A stretch of 64,000 nucleotides of DNA from an uncultured Dorea sp. (GTDB lineage: Bacteria; Bacillota; Clostridia; Lachnospirales; Lachnospiraceae): the NCBI GenBank assembly GCA_947645355.1, contig CANSCI010000002.1, positions 1-64,000 of the forward strand, read 5' to 3'. Position 1 is the first letter of the stretch. Each line of letters starts with the position of its first letter. The notes below the pieces were generated by a model. It ran no database searches and had not been told where the DNA came from. It worked only from the letters and a program-made list of their open reading frames with translations. Below are positions 33,746 through 42,511 of the stretch, one piece after another. The position numbers were made by a program, and so were the translations under genes.

Positions 33746-33818
33746 CGAAAAATAATGCCTCAACAGGGCAGACGGACTCTGTCCGTCCATGCGCCTGTTC
33801 CCAGAAAGGAGATCCAAA

Positions 33819-35918
33819 ATGAACAAAGAAATCCCGGAATTATATGGAAGTATGATATTCAGCAACAAGGTCATGCGGAAAAAGCTGCCCAAGGATATGT
33901 ATAAGGCGCTCCGCAAGACCATCGAGAACGGCACCCACTTAGAGCTTGACGTGGCAAATTCCGTGGCGGTGGCCATGAAGGAATGGGCAGTGGAAAACGG
34001 AGCGACCCACTACACCCACTGGTTCCAGCCCATGACCGGTTTCACCGCCGAGAAGCATGACAGTTTTATCTCCCCGTCCGGGGACGGCGAGGTCATCATG
34101 GACTTTTCCGGCAAGGAGCTGGTAAAAGGAGAACCGGATGCGTCCAGCTTCCCGTCCGGAGGCTTAAGGGCCACCTTCGAAGCCCGGGGGTACACCGCAT
34201 GGGATCCTACGTCCCCTGCCTTTATCAAGGACGGCACTCTATATATCCCGACGGCCTTCTGCTCCTACAGCGGCGAAGCCCTGGACAAAAAGACGCCGCT
34301 GCTGCGCTCTATGGAAACGCTGAGTGAACAGGCTGTGAAAATGCTGCGTCTTCTGGGAAATGAGACGGTCACCCGTGTTTCAACCACCATAGGACCGGAG
34401 CAGGAATATTTTCTTGTAGATAAAGATCTGTATAACAGACGAAAGGACCTGATTTTCTGCGGAAGAACCCTATTCGGGGCATCCGCACCGAAGGGACAGG
34501 AGATGGAGGATCACTATTTCGGTACTTTAAAACCAAGGGTTTCTGCCTATATGCATGACCTGGACGTGGAATTGTGGAAGCTTGGCATCCCCGCCAAAAC
34601 AAAGCATAACGAAGTGGCGCCTGCACAGCATGAGCTTGCGCCGGTCTTCGATACCGCCAACATTGCCGTGGATCACAACCAGCTCACTATGGAGATCATG
34701 AAAAAGGTAGCGGAAAAACACAACCTGATCTGTCTTCTCCATGAGAAACCGTTTGAAGGCATCAACGGAAGCGGCAAGCACAATAACTGGTCCCTCATTA
34801 CCAATGACGGAGTCAACCTTCTGAACCCCGGACGTACTCCCGCGCAGAATATTCAGTTCCTGGTATTTCTGATGGCTGTCGTCAAAGCCGTGGACGACTA
34901 TGCGGACATGATGCGTGTATCCGCCGCCAGCGCCGGCAATGACCACCGCCTCGGCGGCAATGAAGCTCCGCCGGCCATCGTATCTGTTTTCCTGGGGGAC
35001 GAGCTGACCGCTGTCCTGGAATCGATTGAAAATGATACTTATTTCGGAAAACAGGAAAAAGTACAGCTTGACACCGGCGCCCATGTACTGCCTCACTTTG
35101 TAAAGGACAACACCGACCGGAACCGTACATCACCTTTTGCATTTACCGGAAATAAATTCGAGTTCCGTATGCTGGGCTCCGCTGCTTCCGTCTCTACTCC
35201 GAACATAGTGCTCAACACGGCTGTGGCGGAGGCTCTGGCACAGTTCTACAAAGAACTGGAGGGAACGAAACCGGAAGATATGGAAAAAGCCGTACATGAA
35301 CTGATTAAACGCGCCATCCGCAAGCACAAAAAAATTATTTTCAACGGAAACGGATACTCGGAGGAATGGATAAAGGAAGCGAAAAACCGCGGACTTTACA
35401 ATCTGGTATCTACACCCGACTGCCTGCCCCAGTTTATCGCAGATAAAAATGTAGATCTGTTTACCAGGCATCATATCTTCACAAAGGACGAGATCTTCTC
35501 CCGCTACGAGATCCTCCTGGAGAACTATGTAAAAACAATCCTGATCGAAGCGCGGACCATGGCAGAGATGCTGACAAAGGATTTCCTTCCTGCCCTCAAC
35601 GCCTATGCCGGTGAAACCGCCAGGAATGCCGGGATGAAAAAATCCTTCCTTCCGACGCTTGCCACGGAAGCGGAGGAAGCTCTGGTAACCAGGCTGACAG
35701 AGGTCTATGCATCTGTCACAGACGGAACGGCGCAGCTTCTTTCTCTGGCTGAAACGGCGGAGGAAACCGGCGATATGCAGCAGGCGGCTCAGTTCTGCCG
35801 CACAAATATTCTTGCCAGGATGGAGGAGCTCCGCCTTACCGTAAACGCTGCCGAGGCTCTGATCCCGGACGGTCTCCTTCCTTATCCTACCTATGATGAG
35901 CTTTTATTTTCTCTGTAA
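33819..35918 (+). CDS. glnN: Glutamine synthetase type III
   Basis: Makes glutamine from glutamate, ammonia and ATP. At 699 residues it is the large GSIII form (typical 700-730) rather than GSI (about 445). Family motifs include VMRKKLPKDMYKALRKTI at the N-terminus, TTIGPEQEYFLVD (metal and glutamate-binding Glu residues), KHNEVAPAQHELAPVF, GSGKHNNWSL, and FRMLGSAASVSTPN. The ATG at 33819 has an AAAGGAGA site seven bases upstream and gives the conserved start; an earlier in-frame ATG lacks a site and adds ten residues from the leader. purF follows after 12 bases, so the two are co-transcribed. Control by the leader attenuator is inferred. Confidence 0.95.
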   Translation: MNKEIPELYGSMIFSNKVMRKKLPKDMYKALRKTIENGTHLELDVANSVAVAMKEWAVENGATHYTHWFQPMTGFTAEKHDSFISPSGDGEVIMDFSGKELVKGEPDASSFPSGGLRATFEARGYTAWDPTSPAFIKDGTLYIPTAFCSYSGEALDKKTPLLRSMETLSEQAVKMLRLLGNETVTRVSTTIGPEQEYFLVDKDLYNRRKDLIFCGRTLFGASAPKGQEMEDHYFGTLKPRVSAYMHDLDVELWKLGIPAKTKHNEVAPAQHELAPVFDTANIAVDHNQLTMEIMKKVAEKHNLICLLHEKPFEGINGSGKHNNWSLITNDGVNLLNPGRTPAQNIQFLVFLMAVVKAVDDYADMMRVSAASAGNDHRLGGNEAPPAIVSVFLGDELTAVLESIENDTYFGKQEKVQLDTGAHVLPHFVKDNTDRNRTSPFAFTGNKFEFRMLGSAASVSTPNIVLNTAVAEALAQFYKELEGTKPEDMEKAVHELIKRAIRKHKKIIFNGNGYSEEWIKEAKNRGLYNLVSTPDCLPQFIADKNVDLFTRHHIFTKDEIFSRYEILLENYVKTILIEARTMAEMLTKDFLPALNAYAGETARNAGMKKSFLPTLATEAEEALVTRLTEVYASVTDGTAQLLSLAETAEETGDMQQAAQFCRTNILARMEELRLTVNAAEALIPDGLLPYPTYDELLFSL

Positions 35919-35930
35919 ACGGAGGCACAT

Positions 35931-37358
35931 ATGAGACATGTACTCAACACCCCCGGCGGCCCTTCCGCCGGGGAATACCCGGATACCGGCCGGATCAAAG
36001 AAGCATGCGGAGTGTTCGGAATCTTTGATCCTCACGGGTCGGATGTGGCAGGATCTATCTATTACGGTCTGTCCGCCCTCCAGCACCGCGGGCAGGAATC
36101 CTGCGGTATTGCTGTATTTGACACCAGCGGGCCAAAAGGTAATACGAAGATCCACAAAGGGCTGGGGCTGGTTCATGAAGTCTTTAAGGAAAAGACGCTG
36201 AAGGAACTGAAAGGGAACCTGGGAATCGGACATGTACGTTATTCCACCACAGGCGCGGCTACACAGAACAATGCCCAGCCCCTTGCGCTCAACTATATGA
36301 AGGGGACACTGGCGCTGGCGCACAACGGCAACCTGGTCAACACAGAGGAGCTCAGGGAAGACCTCGCCAGAACCGGGGCGATCTTCCAGACAACCACTGA
36401 TTCGGAAATTATCGCTTATGAGATTGCACGGGCAAGGACACAGACAGAGACCGTGGAAGACGCGATCCGGCTGACAGCTTCTGTACTGCAAGGCGCCTAC
36501 GGGCTTGTAATCGCAAGCCCGCGCAAGCTGATCGGAGTCCGGGATCCTCTGGGAATCAAGCCTCTTTGCCTGGGGAAGCGGGGAGATACCTATATGATTG
36601 CATCAGAGAGTTGTGCTCTGACCTCGGTGGGTGCAAGCTTTCTGCGGGACATACGCCCCGGGGAGATCGTCACGGTGTCCCGCGGGGGAATTACGTCCAA
36701 CCTTGACCTCTGTCAGCAGAAACAGGCACACTGCATCTTTGAATACATTTATTTTGCACGATTAGACAGCACCCTGGACGGAGTCTCTGTCTACGAATCC
36801 CGGAAAAAAGCCGGGGCGGCCCTTGCAAAGGCCTACCCCGCAGAGGCAGACCTGGTCACAGGCGTCCCCGACTCCGGCATCACGGCTGCACAAGGATACG
36901 CAGAAGAAGCGGGCCTTCCCTTCCAGCTGGCATTTTACAAAAACAGCTATATAGGGAGAACCTTTATCAAGCCCACGCAGAAGGAACGGGAATCCAGTGT
37001 GCGGCTGAAGCTCAGTGTCCTTGGAAACACGGTAAACGGCAAAAATATTGTGCTGGTTGACGACTCTATCGTCCGCGGCACTACTATCGCCAACCTGATC
37101 CGCCTGCTCAAGCAGGCCGGCGCACGCAAGGTACACGTTCGGATCAGCTCCCCGCCGTTTCTGTACCCCTGCTACTTTGGCACAGACGTTCCGTCCAACC
37201 GGCAGCTTCTGGCGGCCTCACACTCTTCGGAGGAGATCCGGCAGATCATCGGGGCAGACTCGCTGGGATATCTGAGGGTGGAGGATCTCTCCTCCATTGC
37301 GCCGGGGCTTTCCCTGTGCAGGGCGTGCTTTGACCGGCAGTATCCGATGAAAATCTAG
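35931..37358 (+). CDS. purF: Amidophosphoribosyltransferase
   Basis: PurF catalyses the first committed step of purine synthesis: PRPP plus glutamine gives phosphoribosylamine. The 475-residue protein has a 25-residue propeptide followed by the class II amidotransferase nucleophile in ACGVFGIF (Cys26), then SALQHRGQESCGI and VRYSTTGAA. The C-terminal phosphoribosyltransferase domain has the PRPP motif VLVDDSIVRGTT. Cysteines in HCIFEYIYFARLDS, PFLYPCYFGTD and SLCRACFD fit the [4Fe-4S] cluster of the Bacillus-type enzyme. Placement behind glutamine synthetase rather than in a pur operon is notable and ties glutamine supply to its use. Confidence 0.95.
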   Translation: MRHVLNTPGGPSAGEYPDTGRIKEACGVFGIFDPHGSDVAGSIYYGLSALQHRGQESCGIAVFDTSGPKGNTKIHKGLGLVHEVFKEKTLKELKGNLGIGHVRYSTTGAATQNNAQPLALNYMKGTLALAHNGNLVNTEELREDLARTGAIFQTTTDSEIIAYEIARARTQTETVEDAIRLTASVLQGAYGLVIASPRKLIGVRDPLGIKPLCLGKRGDTYMIASESCALTSVGASFLRDIRPGEIVTVSRGGITSNLDLCQQKQAHCIFEYIYFARLDSTLDGVSVYESRKKAGAALAKAYPAEADLVTGVPDSGITAAQGYAEEAGLPFQLAFYKNSYIGRTFIKPTQKERESSVRLKLSVLGNTVNGKNIVLVDDSIVRGTTIANLIRLLKQAGARKVHVRISSPPFLYPCYFGTDVPSNRQLLAASHSSEEIRQIIGADSLGYLRVEDLSSIAPGLSLCRACFDRQYPMKI

Positions 37359-37366
37359 GCGGCATA

Positions 37367-37412
37367 AAAGAGTACAGTATATATCTATGTGTAGATATAT
37401 ACTGTACTCTTT
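37367..37412. terminator. 21-bp perfect hairpin between convergent purF and the glycan locus
   Basis: The arms at 37367-37387 and 37392-37412 are perfect 21-base inverted repeats around the loop TGTG, beginning AAAGAGTACAG and ending CTGTACTCTTT. The stem is AT-rich and the flanking T runs are short (three or four on each strand). Lying 9 bases after purF and 15 before the end of the SDR gene, it most likely terminates both. Confidence 0.7.
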
Positions 37413-37426
37413 AACACATCTTCGCC

Positions 37427-38467
37427 TTAAACATTATTTTTTACCGCTTCCACGCAGCACTTAAGGCCCTCGGCCAAATGCACATGGGCCGTCCACCCCA
37501 GAGCCCTTAACGCCGAGGCATCCAAAAGAGATCTCTGGTGCATGGAATATCCCCTTCGCTCCTCTTCCTCCGGCAGCTCATAGACGACCTTTGTCCCTGC
37601 CAGCCCTGCCAATTCTTCAGCCATCTCTCCAAGCTTCACATCAGAAGCCGCATCCGCGATATTGTACGCCTTGCCTGATGCTCCGCGCAACATTGTATAC
37701 AGCACCCCCATTGCTGCATCCGTGACAAATGTATACGAATATTCCTGCCTGCCCTCGCTCTTCAGCACAATATCCCTGCCCTCTGCCGCCCTCCTGATAA
37801 ACTGTGCCGCCGCCTTGGAATCATCCGGCAATGACGTAGGTCCATAGATCCGGCTGAGCCGGGGGATCACAAACCCCACCCCATATGCCTGCCCGTACGC
37901 ATTGCACAGCGCCTCACCCAGTCTTTTACTCTCAGGGTATCCGGCCCGCACCGTATTACAGTCAATATATCCCAGATAGCTTTCGTCAAAGCTTCTCACA
38001 TCTCCGCGATTTTCCCCATAGATCTCCACTGACGACAGAAAGCAAAAACGTTTGATGCCATGGGATACCCCATATTCCAGAAGTTCTCTGGTACCCAGCA
38101 CATTTGCCGTAATCGTTCCGACAGGATCCCGCGCATATTGAAGAGGATGCGTATTGCTGGCTGCATGGATGATATATCCGGTCTCCCCGCATTCCGGGAT
38201 CTTCTGATTAATATCACAGGACATGTACTGAAATCCCTCCTCCTTCCAATAATCAGCAAAACGCTCTCTCGCCACCGCCTTCCTCCGGCTTAACGCAACG
38301 ATCCTGAACTTCTGTCCCATTTCCATCTTCCTGTACATGAATAGATCTGTCAGACATTTCCCGATCCCCCCTGTTGCACCTGAAATAAGAATGGTTCTCC
38401 CCTCCAGCTGTTCCCAGGGAAGTGGTTCTCTGCAGATCCGCTTGATTTCCTGTTCGTAGATCCCCAT
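37427..38467 (-). CDS. NAD-dependent epimerase/dehydratase (extended SDR)
   Basis: Last gene of the glycan locus in transcription order. The 346 residues show TILISGATGGIGKCLTDLF (NAD loop), IIHAASNTHP, FLSSVEIYG, the catalytic YPESK, and IPRLSRIYGPT of sugar-nucleotide epimerases/dehydratases. It shares the helical N-terminal extension (residues 1-22) with the SDRs at 13713 and 45240. Its substrate is probably an NDP- or CDP-linked sugar or polyol, in view of three cytidylyltransferase-like genes in the locus, but this is inference. It lies 18 bases behind the DUF4422 gene and ends just before the shared terminator. Confidence 0.83.
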   Translation of the reverse strand: MGIYEQEIKRICREPLPWEQLEGRTILISGATGGIGKCLTDLFMYRKMEMGQKFRIVALSRRKAVARERFADYWKEEGFQYMSCDINQKIPECGETGYIIHAASNTHPLQYARDPVGTITANVLGTRELLEYGVSHGIKRFCFLSSVEIYGENRGDVRSFDESYLGYIDCNTVRAGYPESKRLGEALCNAYGQAYGVGFVIPRLSRIYGPTSLPDDSKAAAQFIRRAAEGRDIVLKSEGRQEYSYTFVTDAAMGVLYTMLRGASGKAYNIADAASDVKLGEMAEELAGLAGTKVVYELPEEEERRGYSMHQRSLLDASALRALGWTAHVHLAEGLKCCVEAVKNNV

Positions 38468-38485
38468 ATATCCGGTTTCCTTTCC

Positions 38486-39631
38486 TTAAATTAAAAAGTT
38501 CTTATCCGCATAAACGATCCTGTACTTTTTTTGGCACATATAAAAATACAGCGTCATCAACCGCTCCGACACAAACCCCGGATAGCGGTTCCCGTAAGGA
38601 TCCTCTTTCTCCCCGCCGTGATCCGCCACAGCCTCCAGGATCGGGAACAGCCATCCGCACAGCCGATCCAGGATCTCCCGGTGCATAATAAACATATTGC
38701 AGGTAAAATACAGATTGCCTGCAAATACCTTCTGCGCCCACACATAGGCCTCAGGATCATATTTTTGTAAATAAGAAAGAAGAAAATCCCAGTCCGACGG
38801 GTCATGCCTCTCCCGGTAATTTTCTCCGATGCTCGGAGCAATATACGCCGGCACCGGAAGGATCATATCTATGTGGTTCTTTTCCATAATGTCAAGCCAA
38901 TCCGGCGGCAGAAGAAAATGCCTCCGGTAATGGGACAGCCCTATCACGTCCTCCTTTGCATGCTTCCAGATCCAGTAAAGACCGGTAAGCTCACAAAACT
39001 GCCGGTTTCTTGCCGATATATTCTCTCCGGTGTCATCCGTCAGGATCCCCGGCTTCAACCGTTGATCTGTAAGAGCCGCCCCTACCTGAATCGCCTTTTC
39101 ATAGGACGGACTTTCATAAGGGGCAGAAAGAGGACGGTCATAAATGGATTTTGCCATATAGATGCAGCCCCGCAAGGACCTTTCTTTCTCATCTCCCGGC
39201 GGCAGAGCAGCCGCCCCGGAGGAAAACTCATAAATCTTTACAAACTCTCTCCCCTCCTGTCTGTATACTTTCTGCACGTAGGCATTGCGAAAGTCACTGT
39301 CCATCTCTGCACTGACCGGAAGAATCCTTTTGGAACCCAGCTTTCTCAGAGTCTCCTCAATCCGTGCATGATAGATCCCCTTTGTGGCAATCAAAACCGG
39401 AAATGCCGGATTCAGGGGAAATTGATCTGACAGCTCCCGAACGGGGACCCCATCCACAGAAGCATCATTTCCTGTCAGCGTATCCACAAGAAAAGCCTCT
39501 ACCGATAACTCAGGATATAGAAAATCCAGGTAACCTTTTACGGCTTTTCCACGGGAAGCCGCGCCCACAATATAGACTTTCCCGGCCGCCTCCAGACAGC
39601 CTGGCCCTGTTCTTTCCATCTGATCACTCAT
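38486..39631 (-). CDS. DUF4422 glycosyltransferase-like protein with N-terminal Rossmann domain
   Basis: A 381-residue protein. Residues about 15-120 form a small Rossmann-like domain (KVYIVGAASRGKAVKGYLDF, then FPVLIATKGIYHARIEETL). Residues about 145-375 are DUF4422, a GT-A-like transferase domain of capsule and exopolysaccharide loci, with IYMAKSIYDRPL, NRQFCELTGLYWIWKH, IGLSHYRRHF and FVSERLMTLYFY. DUF4422 proteins are thought to transfer a galactose or similar sugar; acceptor and donor are unknown. The N-terminal domain is one of nine similar ones in this locus. No membrane segment is visible, so the protein is probably cytoplasmic or membrane-associated. Confidence 0.8.
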   Translation of the reverse strand: MSDQMERTGPGCLEAAGKVYIVGAASRGKAVKGYLDFLYPELSVEAFLVDTLTGNDASVDGVPVRELSDQFPLNPAFPVLIATKGIYHARIEETLRKLGSKRILPVSAEMDSDFRNAYVQKVYRQEGREFVKIYEFSSGAAALPPGDEKERSLRGCIYMAKSIYDRPLSAPYESPSYEKAIQVGAALTDQRLKPGILTDDTGENISARNRQFCELTGLYWIWKHAKEDVIGLSHYRRHFLLPPDWLDIMEKNHIDMILPVPAYIAPSIGENYRERHDPSDWDFLLSYLQKYDPEAYVWAQKVFAGNLYFTCNMFIMHREILDRLCGWLFPILEAVADHGGEKEDPYGNRYPGFVSERLMTLYFYMCQKKYRIVYADKNFLI

Positions 39632-39693
39632 TCCTGCTTCTGCCTCTCCTCTTCCAAATGCTTTTTATCTATTTTTCTTTAACATGGCTTATA

Positions 39694-40995
39694 TTAACCG
39701 CTCTCAATATGCTGTATCATCACCGGTTTCCCTGTCTCCTTATACAGCCAGACCACCGAACTCCAATCCCCGTAATATGCGTCGCTTAACCCGATGGCCG
39801 GATACATATCAGGTGTATCGTCAAAGATTCCTTTATCCTCCTGAATAAACTGATCTTTTATCTCCATGTATCTTTTATATAACTGTGGATGTGAGGACAA
39901 AAGTGTAGCCTCCATCAAAGGATGGGGACGCCACAAAAGTATCACTTCTTCCTGCTCCCCAATATATTGAATTACGTCATGGATCTTCTCTAAATACGGA
40001 GCGCCTCCGTTCAGCAGGCTGTTTACACTGGTGTTATAAAAAATCACCTTTTTCCCCTCTGCCTTTTTCTTCCATTCCTCCGGTATATCCCGGCTCTGCC
40101 TGTTCATAGAACGCACTTTGTCTATTTTGGGAGAACCTAGGGGCAGAAGCTTTTTTGCAAGGTCAAACCCCGGGAAAATCTCCTCAAACTGGCGGATATA
40201 TTCTTCTTTTTCCTTTTCATTCTGCACAACCACATAATCGGCGTAAAGCAAAACCTTAACCATCGTTACATGCTCTGCAACACTTTTTCCGTCCCACACA
40301 TAATAAGGAATATATACCAATTTTTCTGTAAAAGTTTTTATATTTTTTGAGTAAAAGAAAGGATGGACACTGGTTGTGTAATTTCCGTCGTCAAAAGGGT
40401 TATGGATAAATACAAGATCCGGCTGCCGCAGCTTAAAGTCATAGGCATCGTAATGGGTAATCTCTACATAATCGGGGAAAAGTTCTCCCTCATAGTGCTC
40501 TTCCCGGAACGACCCGTCCGGATTCCGGTCATAGTATGGAATAGGGATGACATAGACATCCGCATTCTCATCCTCCTTCGCCGCCATCCAGACACTCTCC
40601 AGCGAATCCCACATGGCTGCTTTGTACGGAAGAAATACAACCTCCTGCTTATCCGGCATATCTTTTTCCAGATCATGCCGAATCCGGGAAAGGTGCCCTT
40701 TCATCCGTTTCAAAAGTTCCGCCTGCATGGTTGAATCGTCAGCAGTAAGAGACAACTGATACAGCGTCTCGCAATAATCCTCCAGTTCATTGACCGTATC
40801 TGTCCCTTCCCCGCACAGGGATTCCACTGTATTTCCTATACGGATGGCGCTCTCCTGGGCGTCAGCCAAAAGCCCTGTCAGCTTCTGCATCTGTCCGCCG
40901 CCGGCTCCTTTTACCAGAATCTCCTTGATTGTCCGGCACGTCTCATCCTGCAGATCAACCATAGAAAATAATTTCTTTCTCATTGTCCGGCTCAT
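39694..40995 (-). CDS. Putative CDP-glycerol/ribitol-type glycerophosphotransferase family protein
   Basis: A 433-residue protein. The first 130 residues are helical and may form a coiled coil (MSRTMRKKL..., many Leu/Glu heptads). Residues about 125-430 resemble the GT-B fold of teichoic-acid TagB/TagF-like transferases: FLPYKAAMWDSLESVW, PDLVFIHNPFDDGNY, KVIFYNTSVNSLL, EEVILLWRPHPLMEAT and SDAYYGDWSSVVWLYKETGKPVM, which has the D-x-SS motif of this family. It probably transfers a polyol phosphate or sugar phosphate to the growing polymer. Two IspD-like genes lie directly upstream in transcription order, consistent with a CDP-activated donor. Confidence 0.62.
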   Translation of the reverse strand: MSRTMRKKLFSMVDLQDETCRTIKEILVKGAGGGQMQKLTGLLADAQESAIRIGNTVESLCGEGTDTVNELEDYCETLYQLSLTADDSTMQAELLKRMKGHLSRIRHDLEKDMPDKQEVVFLPYKAAMWDSLESVWMAAKEDENADVYVIPIPYYDRNPDGSFREEHYEGELFPDYVEITHYDAYDFKLRQPDLVFIHNPFDDGNYTTSVHPFFYSKNIKTFTEKLVYIPYYVWDGKSVAEHVTMVKVLLYADYVVVQNEKEKEEYIRQFEEIFPGFDLAKKLLPLGSPKIDKVRSMNRQSRDIPEEWKKKAEGKKVIFYNTSVNSLLNGGAPYLEKIHDVIQYIGEQEEVILLWRPHPLMEATLLSSHPQLYKRYMEIKDQFIQEDKGIFDDTPDMYPAIGLSDAYYGDWSSVVWLYKETGKPVMIQHIESG

Positions 40996-41010
40996 ATATG
41001 ACCCTCCCTG

Positions 41011-41724
41011 CTACTTCATACCTTCCATCTTTTTCGCCTCCAGCAGCGCCTCAAAAATCTCCAGGTCATCGATGGAAGTCAGCTTAATATTTTTTTCAGA
41101 ACCCAGAGAAAAATACAGACGATACCCTAACTCCGTAAAGAGCGTACAGGTAGACACTGAATTGGTGATCCCTTTCTTCTGTGCATCCTCATGAGCCTTC
41201 AAAAGCGTCCCTACGGAAGCACACTGGGGTGTTTGGGTAACCTTCAGGTTATCTCTGGATATCTGTCCGGATGAGGTGATCCCGTCTTCTGTACACAGCA
41301 TGGCCGTGTTGCACGGCACAACCGACACTGCGTTGCCGAATTGTGCGGCCACCCGGATACAATCCGAGATGATCTCCTCCGACACCAGCGGACGGATCGC
41401 GTCATGCACCAGTATCAGATCCTCCTTCTCATGGCGGGATGCGATATCCTGCACACCCTTTCGGATCGACTCCTGCCCATTGCCTCCACCCGGCACGATC
41501 TTTTCCAGTTTGGTAATGTCATACTGTCTGCAATAGGCATTTAAGATCTTCTCCCAGCCCTCTACGCATACCACAACAATCCCATCAATACAAGGATGTT
41601 TCTGAAAAGCTTCCATCGTATACAGGATCACCGGTTTGTCCTGTACATTTAAAAACTGCTTCGGAATGTCCTGTCCCATCCGCTGCCCGTAGCCGCCTGC
41701 AATAATTAAAGCAATATTCTGCAT
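41011..41724 (-). CDS. IspD/TarI-family cytidylyltransferase
   Basis: A 237-residue nucleotidyltransferase of the IspD family. The nucleotide loop is complete: AGGYGQRMGQDIPKQF with the catalytic-type Arg15 and Lys22, then VHDAIRPLV and the C-terminal NIKLTSIDDLEIFEALL. IspD itself makes CDP-methylerythritol, but TarI/Bcs1 relatives make CDP-ribitol. With two more copies, TagF-like transferases and SDRs in the same locus, a polyol-phosphate cytidylyltransferase for surface glycan synthesis is much more likely than isoprenoid synthesis. Gaps to both neighbours are 13-15 bases. Confidence 0.82.
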   Translation of the reverse strand: MQNIALIIAGGYGQRMGQDIPKQFLNVQDKPVILYTMEAFQKHPCIDGIVVVCVEGWEKILNAYCRQYDITKLEKIVPGGGNGQESIRKGVQDIASRHEKEDLILVHDAIRPLVSEEIISDCIRVAAQFGNAVSVVPCNTAMLCTEDGITSSGQISRDNLKVTQTPQCASVGTLLKAHEDAQKKGITNSVSTCTLFTELGYRLYFSLGSEKNIKLTSIDDLEIFEALLEAKKMEGMK

Positions 41725-41737
41725 GAATCATACCTCA

Positions 41738-42430
41738 CTACTTCATATGATATAATGCCTTGAACATCTCCACATCCTCAACGGCATTGATCTTAATATT
41801 TAGATCCGATCCCCTGGAAAAGTACACAGTCTCCCCCAGTCTGGCGATCATACTGTTATTGTCCATGCAGTAAAGCACTCCTTTTTCCAGAGCCTCCGCA
41901 TGCATTTTTTTCAAATATCCCAGGCGGTACGACTGAGGCGTCTGGATCCGCCGGACCTTTTGTTTGACAATACTTTCCTTTCCGCTGAGCCCGTCATCAC
42001 TGAGCATGATCGTGTCCACTGAGCGCACAGCTGCCACTCCCATGCCCTTTTTCCTGCAGGTGCAGATACTGTCTGTGATCAGATCCTCCGTCACCAGGGG
42101 ACGGATCGCGTCATGCACGACGATCACATCATCCGGCTCTCCGTTCTGCGCCAGCCATTCCACACCCCGGCGGCTGGATTCCTGACCGTCCGGACCGCCT
42201 TCCACGATGGCCGACAGCTTTGTTATATTAAACTGCTTCGCATAGGCCCGCACCATCTCCTGCCAGCCAGGCAGACAGGAGACAACGATCTCGTCGATCT
42301 CCGGGTGTCTCTGAAAGGCCTGTAGTGTATATACAATCACCGGACGATTATCTACAATCACAAACTGTTTTGGAATATCCATCTGAAAACCCGGGTCAAG
42401 CCCTGCGGCCAGTATTAGTCCTTTGTTCAT
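41738..42430 (-). CDS. IspD-like protein with a degenerate nucleotide-binding loop
   Basis: A 230-residue IspD-family protein, clearly related to its neighbours (PKQFVIVDNRPVIVYTLQAFQRHPEID, VVHDAIRPLVTEDLI, NIKINAVEDVEMFKALY). The N-terminal loop is abnormal: AAGLDPGFQMDIPKQF replaces the GxGxRM pattern, and the residue equivalent to catalytic Arg20 of E. coli IspD is Gly14 (Pro13 before it). The Lys27 equivalent (Lys21) is kept. The frame is intact, so this is not a simple pseudogene. It may have altered activity or act as a regulatory partner of the adjacent intact copy (inference). Confidence 0.75.
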   Translation of the reverse strand: MNKGLILAAGLDPGFQMDIPKQFVIVDNRPVIVYTLQAFQRHPEIDEIVVSCLPGWQEMVRAYAKQFNITKLSAIVEGGPDGQESSRRGVEWLAQNGEPDDVIVVHDAIRPLVTEDLITDSICTCRKKGMGVAAVRSVDTIMLSDDGLSGKESIVKQKVRRIQTPQSYRLGYLKKMHAEALEKGVLYCMDNNSMIARLGETVYFSRGSDLNIKINAVEDVEMFKALYHMK

Positions 42431-42511
42431 ATATTATCATTTCCTCTCTATTTCTACATTATTATATTTCGATTGACTGCAGATTGCAAGCAGTCTGCAA
42501 TCCTTGCAGCT

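Larger units (their letters stand above)
33485..33818. other. Divergent intergenic region between the AlbA_2 gene and glnN
   Basis: An AT-rich 334-base stretch with no gene. It holds the leftward promoter of the AlbA_2 gene, the rightward promoter of glnN, and the glnN leader with its hairpin, terminator and ribosome binding site AAAGGAGA (33805-33812). Between the terminator and the start codon lies a further small inverted repeat, GGACGG..CCGTCC-like (about 33772-33788), that may shape the leader. Confidence 0.7.
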
